This document shows positions 20,506 to 33,426 of a DNA stretch of 64,000 nucleotides, piece by piece. The stretch is from Petrosia ficiformis. Taxonomy: Eukaryota > Porifera > Demospongiae > Haplosclerida > Petrosiidae. Where the stretch lies: assembly GCA_947044365.1 (NCBI GenBank), contig OX345638.1, forward strand, positions 1 through 64,000. The letters run 5' to 3'. Made by a program: the position numbers and the translations under genes. How positions within the stretch are numbered: the first letter of the stretch is position 1; the number at the start of each line of letters is the position of its first letter. The notes beneath the pieces are model-generated. The model was not told the origin of the DNA. It saw only the letters and a program-made list of their open reading frames with translations, and did not search any database.

Positions 20506-23500
20506 TTATACAGAAGGAACCACACGATCGTAGTGGTTCCTTTCCTCTGTGTGGAATAGGTAGATCTTGTAGTCTGACTTGGGCATGCAGTGCTCGTTAC
20601 AAAAGAGGGGGGAAAACTTCAGCCAAGCACGACTGGACCCATTGTCAGAGTATGTACAAATATCAATCTGACACAGGGTAGCAAAAGCTCTAATCTCGCG
20701 GTCAGTTCCCCATCCACGCTGATCCAGCTTCTTTTCCTTGATGTAACCGGTCATACTCTTAATAGGCTCATAAAGGTTTGCCTCAAGAGTGTCACCTGCA
20801 AAGCAGTCCTTACAGAAACGGTAAGCATTATCTTTGTGTGTCATGAAATTAACAATTGCTTGACGAACAGCTTGGTGGTTAGATTCGGTTCCTGTAACTT
20901 CTTTAGATAAAGCTCTGAATAGGCAGTTGTCATCGCCCCGAACTCTATCACGAATGTGGGGCTCGATATCTCTACAGGGAATTTTCTGGACTCGTTGAGA
21001 CCGAGCAGTTAGTTCACAACGAGACAATTTAGCAATAACATCTCTGGCAGCACTTTTCCACTCTTCAGTGGGCAGTGGGCCGGTCACAGTTACTGTGGCT
21101 GGGCTTTCGCCTATGCATTCTACACACGAATCGTCGATACTGAGCTCTTGTGAACAGTCATCGCAGTACCATTTACCTTCGGGAGCTTCAGTGATTCCCA
21201 CACACTCAAAATGAAACCACGTGCAATTTTGTCCGTCACATTCCACCATATTCCCTTCATCTCTTCCTCGGCAGATGCAGTATAGGTCCTCTTCGGGAGA
21301 AGAAGAGTCTGGACTGAAGGATTTGGCCAGTACTCTCGCACTCTGTGTGGTACTGCACGCAGTTGAGAGTTTGCTCTTCTTGGCTGTGGGAGACGGGGAT
21401 ACTTTAAGACTGCTTCGTTTCCTGTCATTAAAAGGGGTCGAATTAGGAGGACGTACAGGAGTTGATTCGACACACAAGTCATCGATATTGAGTTCTTGTG
21501 AACAGTCATCACAGTACCATTTACCTTCGGGAGCTTCAGTGATCCCCACACACTCAAAGTGAAACCAATGAAATGTGCAATTACATCCATCACATTCCAC
21601 CATATTTCCTTTATCTCTTCCTCGGCAAAAGCAGTATAGGTCCTCTTCGGGAGAAGAAGAGTCTTGACTGAAGGATTCTGCCAGTACTCTCGCACTCTGT
21701 GTGGTACTGCACGGAGTTGAGAGTTTGCTCTTCTTGGCTGTGGGAAACGGGGTTACTTTAAGACTGCTTCGTTTCCTTTCTTTGAAAGGGGTCGAATTTG
21801 GAGGACGTACAGGCGTCGAAGCAGCAGGTTTCGCTTGATACAGCAAATGAGGATTCAAGGGGCAAGCTTTCTTGTGAGCTCTGCAGCCTCTGCCTTCAGC
21901 ACCACAAGTACATTGTGTTTCGTCATCGCTGTCATATATCATACTGTCCTCGAGATAGTCTCCTTCGAGGCTCGAGTCACTAAAGGTCGATTCGTCGTCA
22001 CTTAACACCGTATGTGTATTTGCATCATCAGAACATTGATATTTGGCAGTGTAAACAACATCTCCTTTGTCACAAACCAAGTCCTCTGAATGGTCGATAC
22101 TCGATACGTTACTGTACTTGGTGTTAAGAGGACAGTCCCTGTGGGTGGACCGGCTGTGAGATGTTGATCCACACTTGCACAATATGTTTATTTGTGTGGC
22201 ACCACCTTTACTCTTCTTGGGGGCTTTGGAATCCGTATCTTTGGTCTCGCCATACGTGTCACCTCCGTGTTTCTTTGACCACTCACGACGCTCTGTCGCA
22301 TCTCTCACTCGTAACTTCAACAGCTGTATTCTCCTTTTCTTAACCTTCTCTTGTTTTGCTCTGCCCAACTGCTGTCTTCTTTTTATGTTGGCTGTCGTCA
22401 CAGCCTCTTGGATACCTTCATACACTGGAAGATTCAGACGTTTATACAGGTCCGGTATCCAGTGATACTTTGGACCTCGTTTCTCGTACATGTAAGTCAT
22501 GTTTGACTGCAACAGGGCCAAATTAGTGGAAACCTCGTAGTGAAGCCTCTCCAGGCTGATGTCCTTTGACCTGAACCTGATGAATACGTTGTGCGAGGCT
22601 TCCAACCAATTGGAGTGGCCTCTTTTCAGCACGGGATGAACGAGGCTGTCAGCCATTGAGGCTCTATAGTCACACTCAATTTCATAAAGGAGAGAGTGAA
22701 ACGCACACGTGAGCCCGTACCGCGTAGTGTAATCTTTTCCTTCACACACAAAGTTTTCCTTATCGGCACAATTGCCACAGCTACACACTTTGAGAGGATG
22801 AAAATCACAGTGTTCTGTTGTTGGCTCTGCTCCCTCTTCCATCACTTCCCACTCGTGCTCGTCACGGACATGTCTGGGTAGAACTCTCAGCCTTTTCGCA
22901 AATTCTTCAGCAGACTTAGAGTCTGTCAGAATGTAAGAAAAGTTATTACGTGCTCTCATGATAAAAGCATCAGTAATACAACCACAACCTTGGCTGTGGC
23001 GATTAGGACAGTGGCAGCGTGCTCCATTTATTAGAGGGAACCTGTCTTCATGCTTTCTAATCAAATCTATCGAAGGTGCCTTCATCTTGGAGTAATTTTC
23101 CAGAGCTTTTAAGTGATTTTTGCCGGCATGGCCACCACAGATCATAATTTTGCATTCAGGAAAGCATTCCGCTACTGCTTTTGCAGAAGATGAATCTGAA
23201 TCTTGCCAATGGACAGCGAGTTTCATCCCTTCCTCTCTAGCTCGATGCATAACCTCTCGCGCTGCAAATCCTTCCATGGATTTAGATGTTCCTTTATATA
23301 GCTCTCCTTCTACTATATTGTCACTACCACGTTGGCACAAGTGTTTGTAATACAGCAATGCTCCATTATAGTAGTTACGAACACTGAATGTGCCATTTTT
23401 GGAGTGGTAACCACGTGTCATCCATGCTGCGTCTGCACTTGTTACTGCCTGCTTCCACGAGCCAAGAGTGTGTTCATCCATTGTCTTCATCTCTTCTTTA

Positions 23501-26500
23501 GCTTCCTCACACATCTCGTCAACCATCTCCTTCACTACAGGGTACATTCTTGTGACGGTTGAGTAAAATTTATCCATACAGACGGCATCAAGTCCAAGGG
23601 ACAGCTTTAGTACTTTACAGTAGGTTGCATGCATACAGCCCGATACAATAAAACCTACTTGAATGGCTGCACCTATTTCGCTACTGGTAAGTAACTCACT
23701 TTTCAGTGAGCTTTCAAAACACACAGTTGAAATATCACAGCCATCACATCCATAATAAACCTTAACTGCACCCCCCAAGCCCTTTGTATCAAATGACAAA
23801 GGAACTAATTGTCCTTTACAACCAGGTGTTACACAGTGGCGAATTTCGTTCGTCATTTTAATAAATGTATCTACTTCAGTAAGGCTTCCAACAAAAAGCT
23901 TTTTTGGCAGTGTTATTGGCTTGATATTTTTTACCCAATTTCTTTGTGGTGTTGGGAGGTACAGTGAATCTGTGTTTTCACTTACAAACGATGTATCACG
24001 ATCCTCTTCTTCATCTTGAAATACTGCCTGTAGGGTAAAATAAACCTGCATGTATAATTACATGTATATAACAGATAGACACACCTCTGATAAAGTCTCT
24101 TCTAACGGTGAAGGAATACCATCTTTCTATACAAATGAAGTGAAGAGCATTAGTATCAAAGTATTAATAGTCTTGTGTAGCCAGACCCTCCCCTACATAT
24201 GAGATATGGATCTGGTATGTAGCATAAGAAGTACAGTAAAATTTTAAAATTCACTACAACAAAATTATGTGTAGGTACTATATATATTATGTATAACTAC
24301 AAAATTAGCAAACCCTCACAACACTGTAGAAGCACTTGAAATCAAATACAACTGAGGTTACAGCATGGTCACTGGCTCAATCTTTCTGTCACATTCTACC
24401 TCAGTTTTCATGCATATTAGTGTTATATACATATATGCATTGTATGTTATAATTATACAAATACGTACATGTACATGTATGCAATGGAACCTTCACACCA
24501 TTGGGACCAAGTAATCATAATTATAGAGGTTGTCCTCATTTCAGGGGTGAAGTTGTATAATAAAGGACGTCTAAATGTCATTAATACGGGTGTGTACTTA
24601 TTCCAGAGAGTCCTGAATAGAGAGGTTCCACTATATACTTTATGCCGTGAAAATTACAGGAAGGAAAAATTTAGCGAATTTGGTAAAAAATAATACTGTT
24701 CAGGGATCAAAAATCGACATACACAAAAAAGAACAAGAAGGATAATTATATGAAATTGGTGCAGGTAAGATGATCAGTTAAACACATTTCTGAGGTCATG
24801 GTGAACATCAAGTATTAATGAAAATAAAAGGAGACTTGATTGCTTCCTACACATAATACATGTATGTATATGTAAAAAGATACACTTACATGTTTATTGT
24901 CTCTGTTACATATAATTGCAGAAACATCACCCTATAAAAGCGTAAACTTGTAAATGTAAATACATGTATGTAGATAAAGTACATGTACAGATTTGATAAC
25001 TTGTTTGTAACAGCTCATATCACACAAAAGCTCTTTGTTTTTTGAATATTCCAGGTCAGTAATTCTGATGAGTACACTTAAATTCAGACTTGCAAAGGAA
25101 GTTTCGTGTTATTGTTGTCTGTTCTGTTCTCTGCAAGCCGAGAAAGACAGTAATATTCCAAAATTCGGAAGATTAATTATGTTGCAAATAAGAAATACTA
25201 GATAATGCAACAACAAACAAGCAAAAAGAAAGGGATGGGCTCAGTGTAAATAAATGCAGTCATGGGCATGTGTTGGGCTTACTATACTGAATAGCCAATA
25301 ATTGGTCATATATCCCACCAGTGAACACTGCAGAATTATATTCTATGGCAATACTTCTTTTGTGAATGATTTCCACATGAATGCAATGGTGCAAGAATTT
25401 GAAATACATTACGTACACCCTGTCCATGAAAGAATATGTTTGCGATTTCACCATATTGTTCTCCGTTAGCTAACTACATGTATTTAGCAACGACCATGAC
25501 CTTCTGTAATCCATATGATTTGCTTCGGCCTTGTTTTCCAATATCACTTGTTCAATCATTCCCTCCCCCCCCCCCCCATGATGGAATGTACAAATGTAGG
25601 TACTCTGCAAGAATGTATACATGTCACTGTGTATGTGTACCTCTTTCTTTTCCTTAGTTGTTCCTGAATTATTCTAAATAAAAAAAGTTTATTATTAATT
25701 ATAGCATAAAATATCAACTTGGCATGGTAGTTTCAGTTGTTTCACAAAGGGGTGTGTCATAAGTAATACAATTCCTGAAAGGCATTAGGTATCGTGCTTA
25801 ATTGAATTGCATTTTATAGAGCATTTGTTTAAATGATGTCCAACCAGCACGAGTAAAAATTCACACAATCAAAATTACATTTAGCAGTTTTTCAAGTTTA
25901 TTTCTTTGTGAGTTATGGTTACAAGAAACAGCATATTCTATACTACTACAGCATGTGTTTTATTCTTTATACCTCCAACTATACAGAAGAATCTGGAACA
26001 AGAAGGGTTGCATAGTAGCCAGATAGGAATGTATAAGTCTCTCTGCAAGTTTATTGAAAATGGTTGCATAACTAGGAGGATCAGGCCATCCGTTAAAGAT
26101 GACAGATGAAGTAAGAGGATTTTGAAGCCCAGGTTTATGAAACGTTCGCCTATACCAAATACATGTACATTCATTAAATACTTACTGCTAATGGAAAGTT
26201 AACATTTTTGTGTCACATAGTGTGTGCATATATATTATATATTATATAAATATACATGTAATATATTACATCACTCATGACACATAGACATACATGTTTA
26301 TCCGCTGATTTCGAAATCTCTTTCACAGTTTCTTCCTGTAAGAATAAAGCGACTTTGTATAAAATACTTAAATAAATAACGTATTTATGAGTATCACAGT
26401 AGGGATACATATACATGTAGATGGATAAAGAGATGTGACGTACATGTAGTCTTTGTTTAGTAAAATTTCGACATCAGTAGTTTTTATGGCCCGTAGGGCC

Positions 26501-29500
26501 ATCCCTATAATTGCTTTCCACAGGGTTTAATGTATATATATATATATATTCTTGTGTCACTTGCGCGACTATGCGTTGTATACGTAGTTAAGGAAGTTGC
26601 GTCATTCCCGGGGGCTCGGTCAATTAATGGGCGTGGCACTTAAAAGAACGCGCGTTTGAGCTACAGACCAGCCAGGAAGATTCAGAAAGGATGTAAAACT
26701 GCTAATAACTGTTGTTTATAGCAGAGAAAGAATCTTTAACAAGTAAGTATGATAAGTTGTTGAGTTTCAGACACGAGGAAGTCATCATTTAGAACCTTGA
26801 AGGAGTACCTCAGTCAGTTCATCAGACACCTGTGTATTTAGACTGCAATTAGGCTTACACTTACGTCTTCAGGCCCCAGGAGTACACAGAAAGGTAGAGA
26901 CACTAGTGCCATCAGCAATGCTTAATACATAGTCATCACAAAGCAAATATAGGGATGTTTTTTTTCTCTATATACACTTGTTTACTTTACTAAAGGCCTA
27001 CTAATTACCATGCCACTGTGGGCAGGGTTCACTGCAGCCTGAAAGTCTGGAAACATGTGCATGTTGAATAGCACAATATTATATATGGAAATCCAACTCT
27101 ATTTTATATATATATATACAGTGGTGTGGAAACAGCCAGTCATGCAGGACTTTGTCCGATAAATCTAGTGAATGTCCGGTAAATTGAAACAGAGCAATAT
27201 TATTTACAGGCAGATACACCCGTACATGTATGTACATGACCATGTACAATTGTATATTGTATGTACACGTATATGTATGTAGCTAACATGTACATGTATA
27301 AATATATACGTGCAGTACAAGCTACATGAACATTTGTACATTGTACATACATGTATATGTAGCTAACATGTATACATGCACATGAATATTTATACTAGGG
27401 CTGGGACGAAGGTAGAAAAACAACCTTCGAAGCTTCGTCGGCAAAAATGAACGAACCTTCGAAGGTTCGCATGTGTTATTATCAATGTTGCTCTTACCTT
27501 GTTTGGCAATATAATGCCTCCAAAACTGGATTATTGCTTTATAATAAGTACTAGTCTTGTTCCTGTCACTATTTCTACTTGGATTTAGCATCGCTTGAAT
27601 GAAATTTAGGCAGAAACAGCCAACAACTCAGCCTCAACTTTTCTTGGATACACCCACAATTTTAACCACACGTTTAGATTGCAAAAGTGCGCATGTGCAA
27701 ACATTGAAGTGGGCGTGGCAGCGAAGCTTCGAAGGGAGAAATTTAGCTTCGAATGCGCAGTAAACGAACGAAGGTTCGAATATTCGAACCTTTTTCCCAG
27801 CCCTAATTTATACATTGTACATTGTACATGTACACGTGTAGTTCAAGTGTATGTGCAGTACAACATGAATATTTGTAGTTTTTATGGACCACGGGGCTAT
27901 CCCTATATGGTTACTTTCAAAGCCGCTAATAATTTTATATTTATTTACATGTACATGTACATGCATGTGTAACATATATACATGATACATGTTATTGCAC
28001 ATATACATGTACATGACATTGTATGTACATTAATTAAAGCTCTGTTATTCCAGGGGGTTCGGTCAATTAATGGCCGTATATACATGTACATGTATGTAGC
28101 ACATAAAGAAATGTACAGTAGGGCTACAATCGCTACAACCAACAGGACTGTATAGTGTATACATTACATGAAAATTAGCAAAATGCTTAGAAACGATTAA
28201 CAAATAAACAGCAGCTAAATGGGTTATAAAATTCATAAAACAAAAATACTAAAGCAGCCACCCTGGCTTAGAAAAGTAACAATCAGTCACAATACACACA
28301 TAGTACATGTAACAGCAGGAGCCAGTAATACTAAAGCAGCCACCCTGGCTTAGAAAAGTAACACATAGTAAGTAACTATGTGTATAGACTGGATTAATAT
28401 TGACATGATTATTTATATAATTAGTACCATGTGGGATGGATTAACATGTATCTACTAGACTGTCCACATGTGTACCACATGATATAGAACATTCAATTAG
28501 TACCATGTGGGATGGATTAACATGTATCTACTAGACTGTCCACATGTGTACCACATGATATAGAACATTCAATTAGTACCATGTGGGATGGATTTACATG
28601 TATCTATAGAATTTTCTAGACTGTCCAATGTGTACCACATGATATAGACCATTCTGGAAACTTTAGCTATTTAAGTGATTTCTGTAGGCAGGTTGATTTC
28701 TGTAAGAGATAGTTGTTGCTATTGTTACTTTGTTCGTTATAATATTAATATTCTAAATAGTCAAAGTCTTTAAGAAGGATCTATCAGTGTATGTAAAATT
28801 TGCGACTCAGTTTATTTTCTCTCTCACCATCTACATGTATCTATGATCTTTGTTTGTGTTTAACATGAATCTTACATGTTAGTTTCTAGCAAATAACATG
28901 TTAACGAAAAGCGGACTTGCAAAAAAACTAGCTATACAGTACTTATATACATGTATGTAGGGTGGAAGTGGTGTGTAATTTCATTGCTAAGGTACTATCC
29001 TAATCTTGTTTCTGTGTTTTTCAGTTTTGATACCCCTATATCCTTATTTATTTTATTCTTGTACAATAACTAACTACACCAAACAGTAGTGGAATGCCTG
29101 TACATGTATTGTACATTGTATATATGTATGTTACTATATTATAGATTTCTGTGTCTAATTATAATTATGTTTTACAAACTGGCTATTTTACATGTTCATA
29201 ATGTGTTGAATTATTAACTTGAAAATTATGAAATTGCTGCTTACAAAAAAAGGAAAGCACTTATCACGCAAATCTTGACGAAGATTTGTTGTATTTCTGT
29301 CTTGGTACATGTACTTTTTTGTATCAACCATGGCTGTCTTTTAACAACTCAACTTTCCAGCAAAGCAATCAAGTTACAATCTACAATTTTATAAAAGTGA
29401 GAACTAGAGGTGACAAGATTCATATGAAACACCTGGCATTAACAGTCCTGCGAATATTTACATTCTACAAACATAACTGCCATAATGTCCTTGCATGCAG

Positions 29501-31117
29501 TAATTTGCTCAGTCATTGTCCTGACATGCACGGATAATGGCAGATGGCCGCCTGTTATTTCTGACTCTGAATTATCATTTCTGTGTCACTTACTGCGTGC
29601 ATATATACATGTATATATATAATATAATCATATATTATATAAATATATACATGCGATATGTTACATCACACATGACACATAGACATACATGTTTATCCAC
29701 TGATTTCGGAGTCTCTTTCGAAGTTACTTCCTGTAAGAATAAAGTGACTTAGTATAAAATACATATATAAGTAACGTATTTATGAGTATCACAGTAGGGA
29801 TACATATACATGTAGATGGATAAAGAGATGTGATGTAGTCTTTAATTATTGTAGTTTAGTAAAATTTCATCATCGGTAATTTTTTATGGCCCGTAGGGCC
29901 ATCCCTATGATTGTTTTCCCACGGGTTCGATGTATGTTTATATATATATATTCTTGTGTCACCTACGCGAGTATGCGTTGTATACGCAGTTAAGGAAGTT
30001 ACATCATTCCCGGGGGCTCGGTCAATTAATGGGCGTGGCGCGAAAAAGAACGCGCGATCAAGCTCTACACACTAGCAGAAAGAAAGCTGTGTAGCTTACG
30101 TAGACACTGGAACTAATAGCTAGCTATTCTACCTGAAATGTATTCTTAAAGTTCTACAAGGTTCTATAAAAGGTAAACAGAGTATATAATCAAAATAATA
30201 ACTATAATAGGCTGTTGTGTTTCGGGCATGATAAAGTCAGCCATGATTACTGAATGCTGGACACCATAAAGCAATCATAGGGATACTGTTTTCTCTATAT
30301 ACACTTGTTTAACTTTACTAAAGGCCTACTAATTACCATGCCACTGTGGGCAGGGTTCACTGCAGCCTGAAAGCCTGGAAACAGTAGCCATGATGCTCAC
30401 AATATGAAGTACAATTTGTTTACCAGTAGCTATGACAATGTCATTCCTACACATAAAACTACATGTATATAGATACTACTCTAGTGTGCATATCAGAAGC
30501 AGGTTTCTTAAAATTTGAAGCATGGAAACCATTTTCTATCCTGACATAACATATAATTTGATTGGATAAACTGTTGGTAACAGGGCACAACTACTACAAT
30601 TAGGCTAAGCAGACCAGACCATTCCTCCTACAAAAATTTGTGTGTAGATGGAGTTATACTTGTATTTATTGAGAAACGTTAGGCTCTAAACCCCTCCCTT
30701 CTATGACCAAGGTGCTTAGCAGGCATGCCTGCATAGACCCCTCGGCCATTGGCCACAAGAGGCAGGAAACCCTTCCAAAAATTCAAAGGTATAGGTTCTT
30801 TGTCTATTTCGTCATCAGTTCTTTTCTACTTTACTAAAAGACTACTAATTACCTTGCCACATTAAAGAGGGTGTGGTAGCAAAGCTTTGAAGTTTTTTTT
30901 ACAGGTGAAGTTACACAAGGTGCACTTACACTGTATGTACTAAGCAGCATCTCAGCTGTGAGTTGCACTTATACATGTACTTGCGACTAGTGTGAATTTG
31001 GCTACATGTATATGCAAACTAAATTTGTGTCCAAATTACCATGCCTTATGTTGTATTCATACACTGTACATACAAACATAAAAACTAATATGTACATGCA
31101 ATGTTATATTATATATA

Positions 31118-31175
<58 letters not shown>

Positions 31176-31666
31176 ATTATAATAATTTATATATATATAA
31201 TATATATTAGGGCTGGAACGAAGGTTGCAAAACAACATTCAAAGCAATAAAAACAATATTCAAAGGTTCGCATGTATTTTTATCAACTATTATTGCTTTA
31301 TAACAAGCACTAGTCTTGTTCCTGTCACTGTTTCTACTTGGATTCAGCCAACAACACAGCCTCAACTTTACAGGAACACACCCACATTCTTCACTAGAAG
31401 TACACATATTCAAAATATCAAAGCGAGTGTGGCAAAGCTTTGAAGGTAGAAATTCAGCTAAAAATGTGCAGCAAACAATCAGAGGTTCGAACATTCAAAC
31501 CTTTTACCCCACCCTCATATATGTATATAAACATATAATGTCATATATACAATGTATATACATACATTGGTTTTATAGGAATAATATTTAATTACATATG
31601 TACCTTTTCTTTCTTTTGATGTCTAGCTTCATTTAAATGCCTCATCTGTTTTTTCGTTAGTCCCAT
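20506..31666 (-). CDS. Mutator-like transposase with zinc knuckles, tandem PHD fingers and C-terminal OTU domain; micro-exon 5' end
   Basis: Model exons: 31604-31666 (MGLTKKQMRHLNEARHQKK..), 29689-29730, 26294-26335, 25641-25673, 24890-24931, 24085-24126, then 20506-24027. The small exons are 42 or 33 nt, all phase 0, with good AG/GT sites; the protein would be 1261 aa. Residue numbers here count from 24051. SADAAWMTRG (~205), HWQDSDSSSAKA (~281) and CGGHAGKNH (~305) look like the DDE-type core of metazoan Mutator-like (MULE) transposases. Two CxCGxxxHxRxxHxxCPLN knuckles follow (~625, ~714), then two ING-type PHD fingers (~805-850, ~923-966) in a ~117-residue tandem duplication; the second finger is 2 residues shorter. 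An OTU cysteine protease domain (GDDNCLFRALS ~1039, His in RNHYDR ~1173) ends the protein. The core, PHD and OTU are read directly; the exon chain is inferred. Repeats including two hAT MITEs fill the introns, and no flanking TIRs were found, so a domesticated gene and an old autonomous element are both possible. Confidence 0.75.
26486..26980. repeat. Dispersed repeat family copy (GGCCCGTAGGGCC end)
   Basis: Starts tttttatggcccgtagggcc, contains cattcccgggggctcggtca and ggcgtggc, and ends with gcaaatatagggatg...ctctatatacacttg. A second copy is 29,885-30,305; partial copies are at 4,850-5,190, 16,144-16,245, 17,527-17,590, 27,880-27,910 and 28,050-28,075. CCATCCCTATAATTGCTTT near the start and AAGCAATCATAGGGAT near the end are inverted, as in a DNA-transposon MITE. 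Confidence 0.65.
27396..27805. mobile_element. hAT-type MITE with perfect 8-bp TSD
   Basis: TIRs TAGGGCTGGGA...CCCAGCCCTA bound a 410-bp element flanked by an exact ATTTATAC duplication (27,388-27,395 and 27,806-27,813). Sub-terminal CCTTCGAAGGTTCG repeats sit at both ends. The interior shares tcttgttcctgtcact and ttctacttggatt with the copy at 31,208. There is no coding capacity. It lies within a large intron of the transposase-OTU gene. Confidence 0.9.
28250..28370. repeat. Duplicated AAAGCAGCCACCCTGGCTTAG unit
   Basis: Two copies about 80 bp apart; they are an inverted relative of the 6,870-7,050 minisatellite. Confidence 0.7.
28422..28655. repeat. Three tandem ~77-bp units
   Basis: Units start attagtaccatgtgggatgga and contain ctactagactgtccacatg. 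The first two are identical; the third carries small changes. Confidence 0.85.
29885..30305. repeat. Second full copy of the GGCCCGTAGGGCC dispersed family
   Basis: Aligns end to end with 26,486-26,980, including cattcccgggggctcggtca and the 3' ccataaagcaatcataggga. It sits 155 bp from the 42-nt exon at 29,689-29,730. Since 26,294-26,335 has the same exon plus repeat arrangement, exon and repeat were apparently duplicated together. Confidence 0.65.
31113..31200. repeat. (AT)n microsatellite
   Basis: Nearly pure AT/TA tract directly abutting the hAT MITE at 31,208. Confidence 0.95.
31208..31516. mobile_element. Second, shorter hAT-type MITE copy
   Basis: Begins TAGGGCTGGAACGAAGG and ends ...CCCCACCCTC. 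The interior aligns with 27,396-27,805 but is about 100 bp shorter and more diverged. Flanks ATATATAT and ATATATGT are a plausible decayed 8-bp duplication in an AT tract. Confidence 0.75.
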
Positions 31667-33420
31667 TTTTCTTCAGAAAAAAGGTTAATCAATAATAATA
31701 ATAATTATACTTTTTGTAATTCAACACAATCATGTGACAATGTGATTTTGTTGTCACATGACATTGACAACAAAATTTAACCATTTATTTTAGACATGCA
31801 AATTTTAGTTAATTAATAAAATAAAGGGTTCTTGAACAATTCTGAAAGCATATACTCAGAGATAAATTTCGAAAATCAAAAATTTTAATAGATGTTATGG
31901 AAAGGGTTGCTAAATAAATCTTTTTGTTGTCTTATTGCAGTAGTTTGAAGTACTATTTCGGGAATCATTTTATTGAACTTTAAAGATTCAGAGATAAAAA
32001 GTGACAATTTTGATGAAGAAAATGTCTTTTTTGCTGTACATGTATATACTCAAAAAGGAATTTTAAGCTGATTGAATATCAAAAGTAGAAGGAAATCATG
32101 AAGAATCATCCAAAATAGATGAAGCTGTTGGACAGTAATCATAATTTATCAATACTGAACAAATATATATGTGTTCGCCTCACATTGATTCAGTGAACAC
32201 AGTATGTCTTTCCCATCATATTGCAGAGGGGTTAGGTCTGGTTATATGAGACTAGGAGCAGATTGTGTAATGCATGTAGGGGTCTGAGGCATGTTGTCCC
32301 ATACACACACAGAAAATTTTGGATTCCAGGTTCTAGAGGCATCCATGATTACAGTAGCATAGCATTACTATTATTACAGAACACAGGGCTTGCAAATTTT
32401 ACACCAACCCCCACGAAGAGCTTATTACAACATCAAACAAAAGGGCTACATAATAATATATGTCTATATAGTCCTCTCAGAGGCTCTGATTGTATAATGT
32501 TAGGTGTTTATATGTACTATATTTTACCTTTTTCTGCTTTGTTGTAGAGTCTTGACAAAAAAGTTCTATAATCCTTACTTATCACAAGGATACCGCATAT
32601 AATAACTCTAATCTCCTCCCACAGTAATTCGTTCATTTAGAAATAAAGTGTAATAATTCGTCACCACTATTATCTAAGTCTATTCTACCGATAGACGTGC
32701 AAAATTTATGTAAATACCATTTTTATTACCGATAGACATACACATTTTTGTAAAAAATATTATTATAAAATGGAGGATTCTTGAACAACAACGCATCCAA
32801 GAACACTCTTTCTAATAAAAGGTAAATAAAAGTAAATTTCGCAGATACGAAGTACAAACAAGATACATTAGCAAACTATCTCAAATGTAATAGAGAGTTT
32901 TTATCCTAAAAATGTAAACCCACTGATAAATTCCATTGTCAGAAATCTGAAAATTCAATAAATTGTTACAACAAAAGTAAAGACTTATTTTTAAAAATCT
33001 CTCTATTTTGTAAATTGTATTTTTGCAGTAGCTTGATATCTGAATTTCTATGTCAATACAATGATTCTTCATGACTTTATTACACTTCAAAGTTTGCAAC
33101 ATCGGAAACTTCTTTTGCAAATAACTCAAAAACTAAACACAAATTTGATAGAAAGTATATTTAGACAAACACTTTTTCTGAAATGTAGAATTGAATTCTG
33201 CAGTAAAAAAAGAAATCGAGACTAACGCCCACGCTCATTAGGTTTACAAGGTTAAAGATTTTATCATATATTTGCCTTTTACAATTTATGTTGCAAATCT
33301 GCAACATTCGTTAATTAATGCATTATTTAAATGTTGCATATTTGCAACATTCGTCGGTAAAGGGTTAATAAACTAGGTAATTTTAGCAATTAAAGTCCAC
33401 AGAAAAACAGACACTCTCCT
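31667..33420. other. Intergenic, AT-rich, no gene seen
   Basis: Lies upstream of the transposase-OTU gene. It holds an inverted repeat at 31,730-31,775 (TCATGTGACAATGTGATTTT with its TTGTCACATGAC partner) and two diverged copies of a segment with agacatgcaaattttagtt / agacgtgcaaaatttatgt plus gg.ttcttgaacaa (31,790 and 32,690). There are several GCAACATTCGT motifs (33,300-33,350). No exon is supported. Confidence 0.45.
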
Positions 33421-33426
33421 TTCAGG

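Noticed and set aside
21221..23562. Several plus-strand frames of 60-113 codons
   Set aside because: They are antisense shadows of the large transposase-OTU exon with no independent signal.
20506..24051. KDZ (Kyakuja-Dileera-Zisupton) transposase
   Set aside because: The DAAWMTRG ... SMEGFAAR ... HWQDSDSSSAKA ... CGGHAGKNH series fits the metazoan Mutator-like core better; KDZ would show a different cysteine cluster and spacing. A profile search should confirm.
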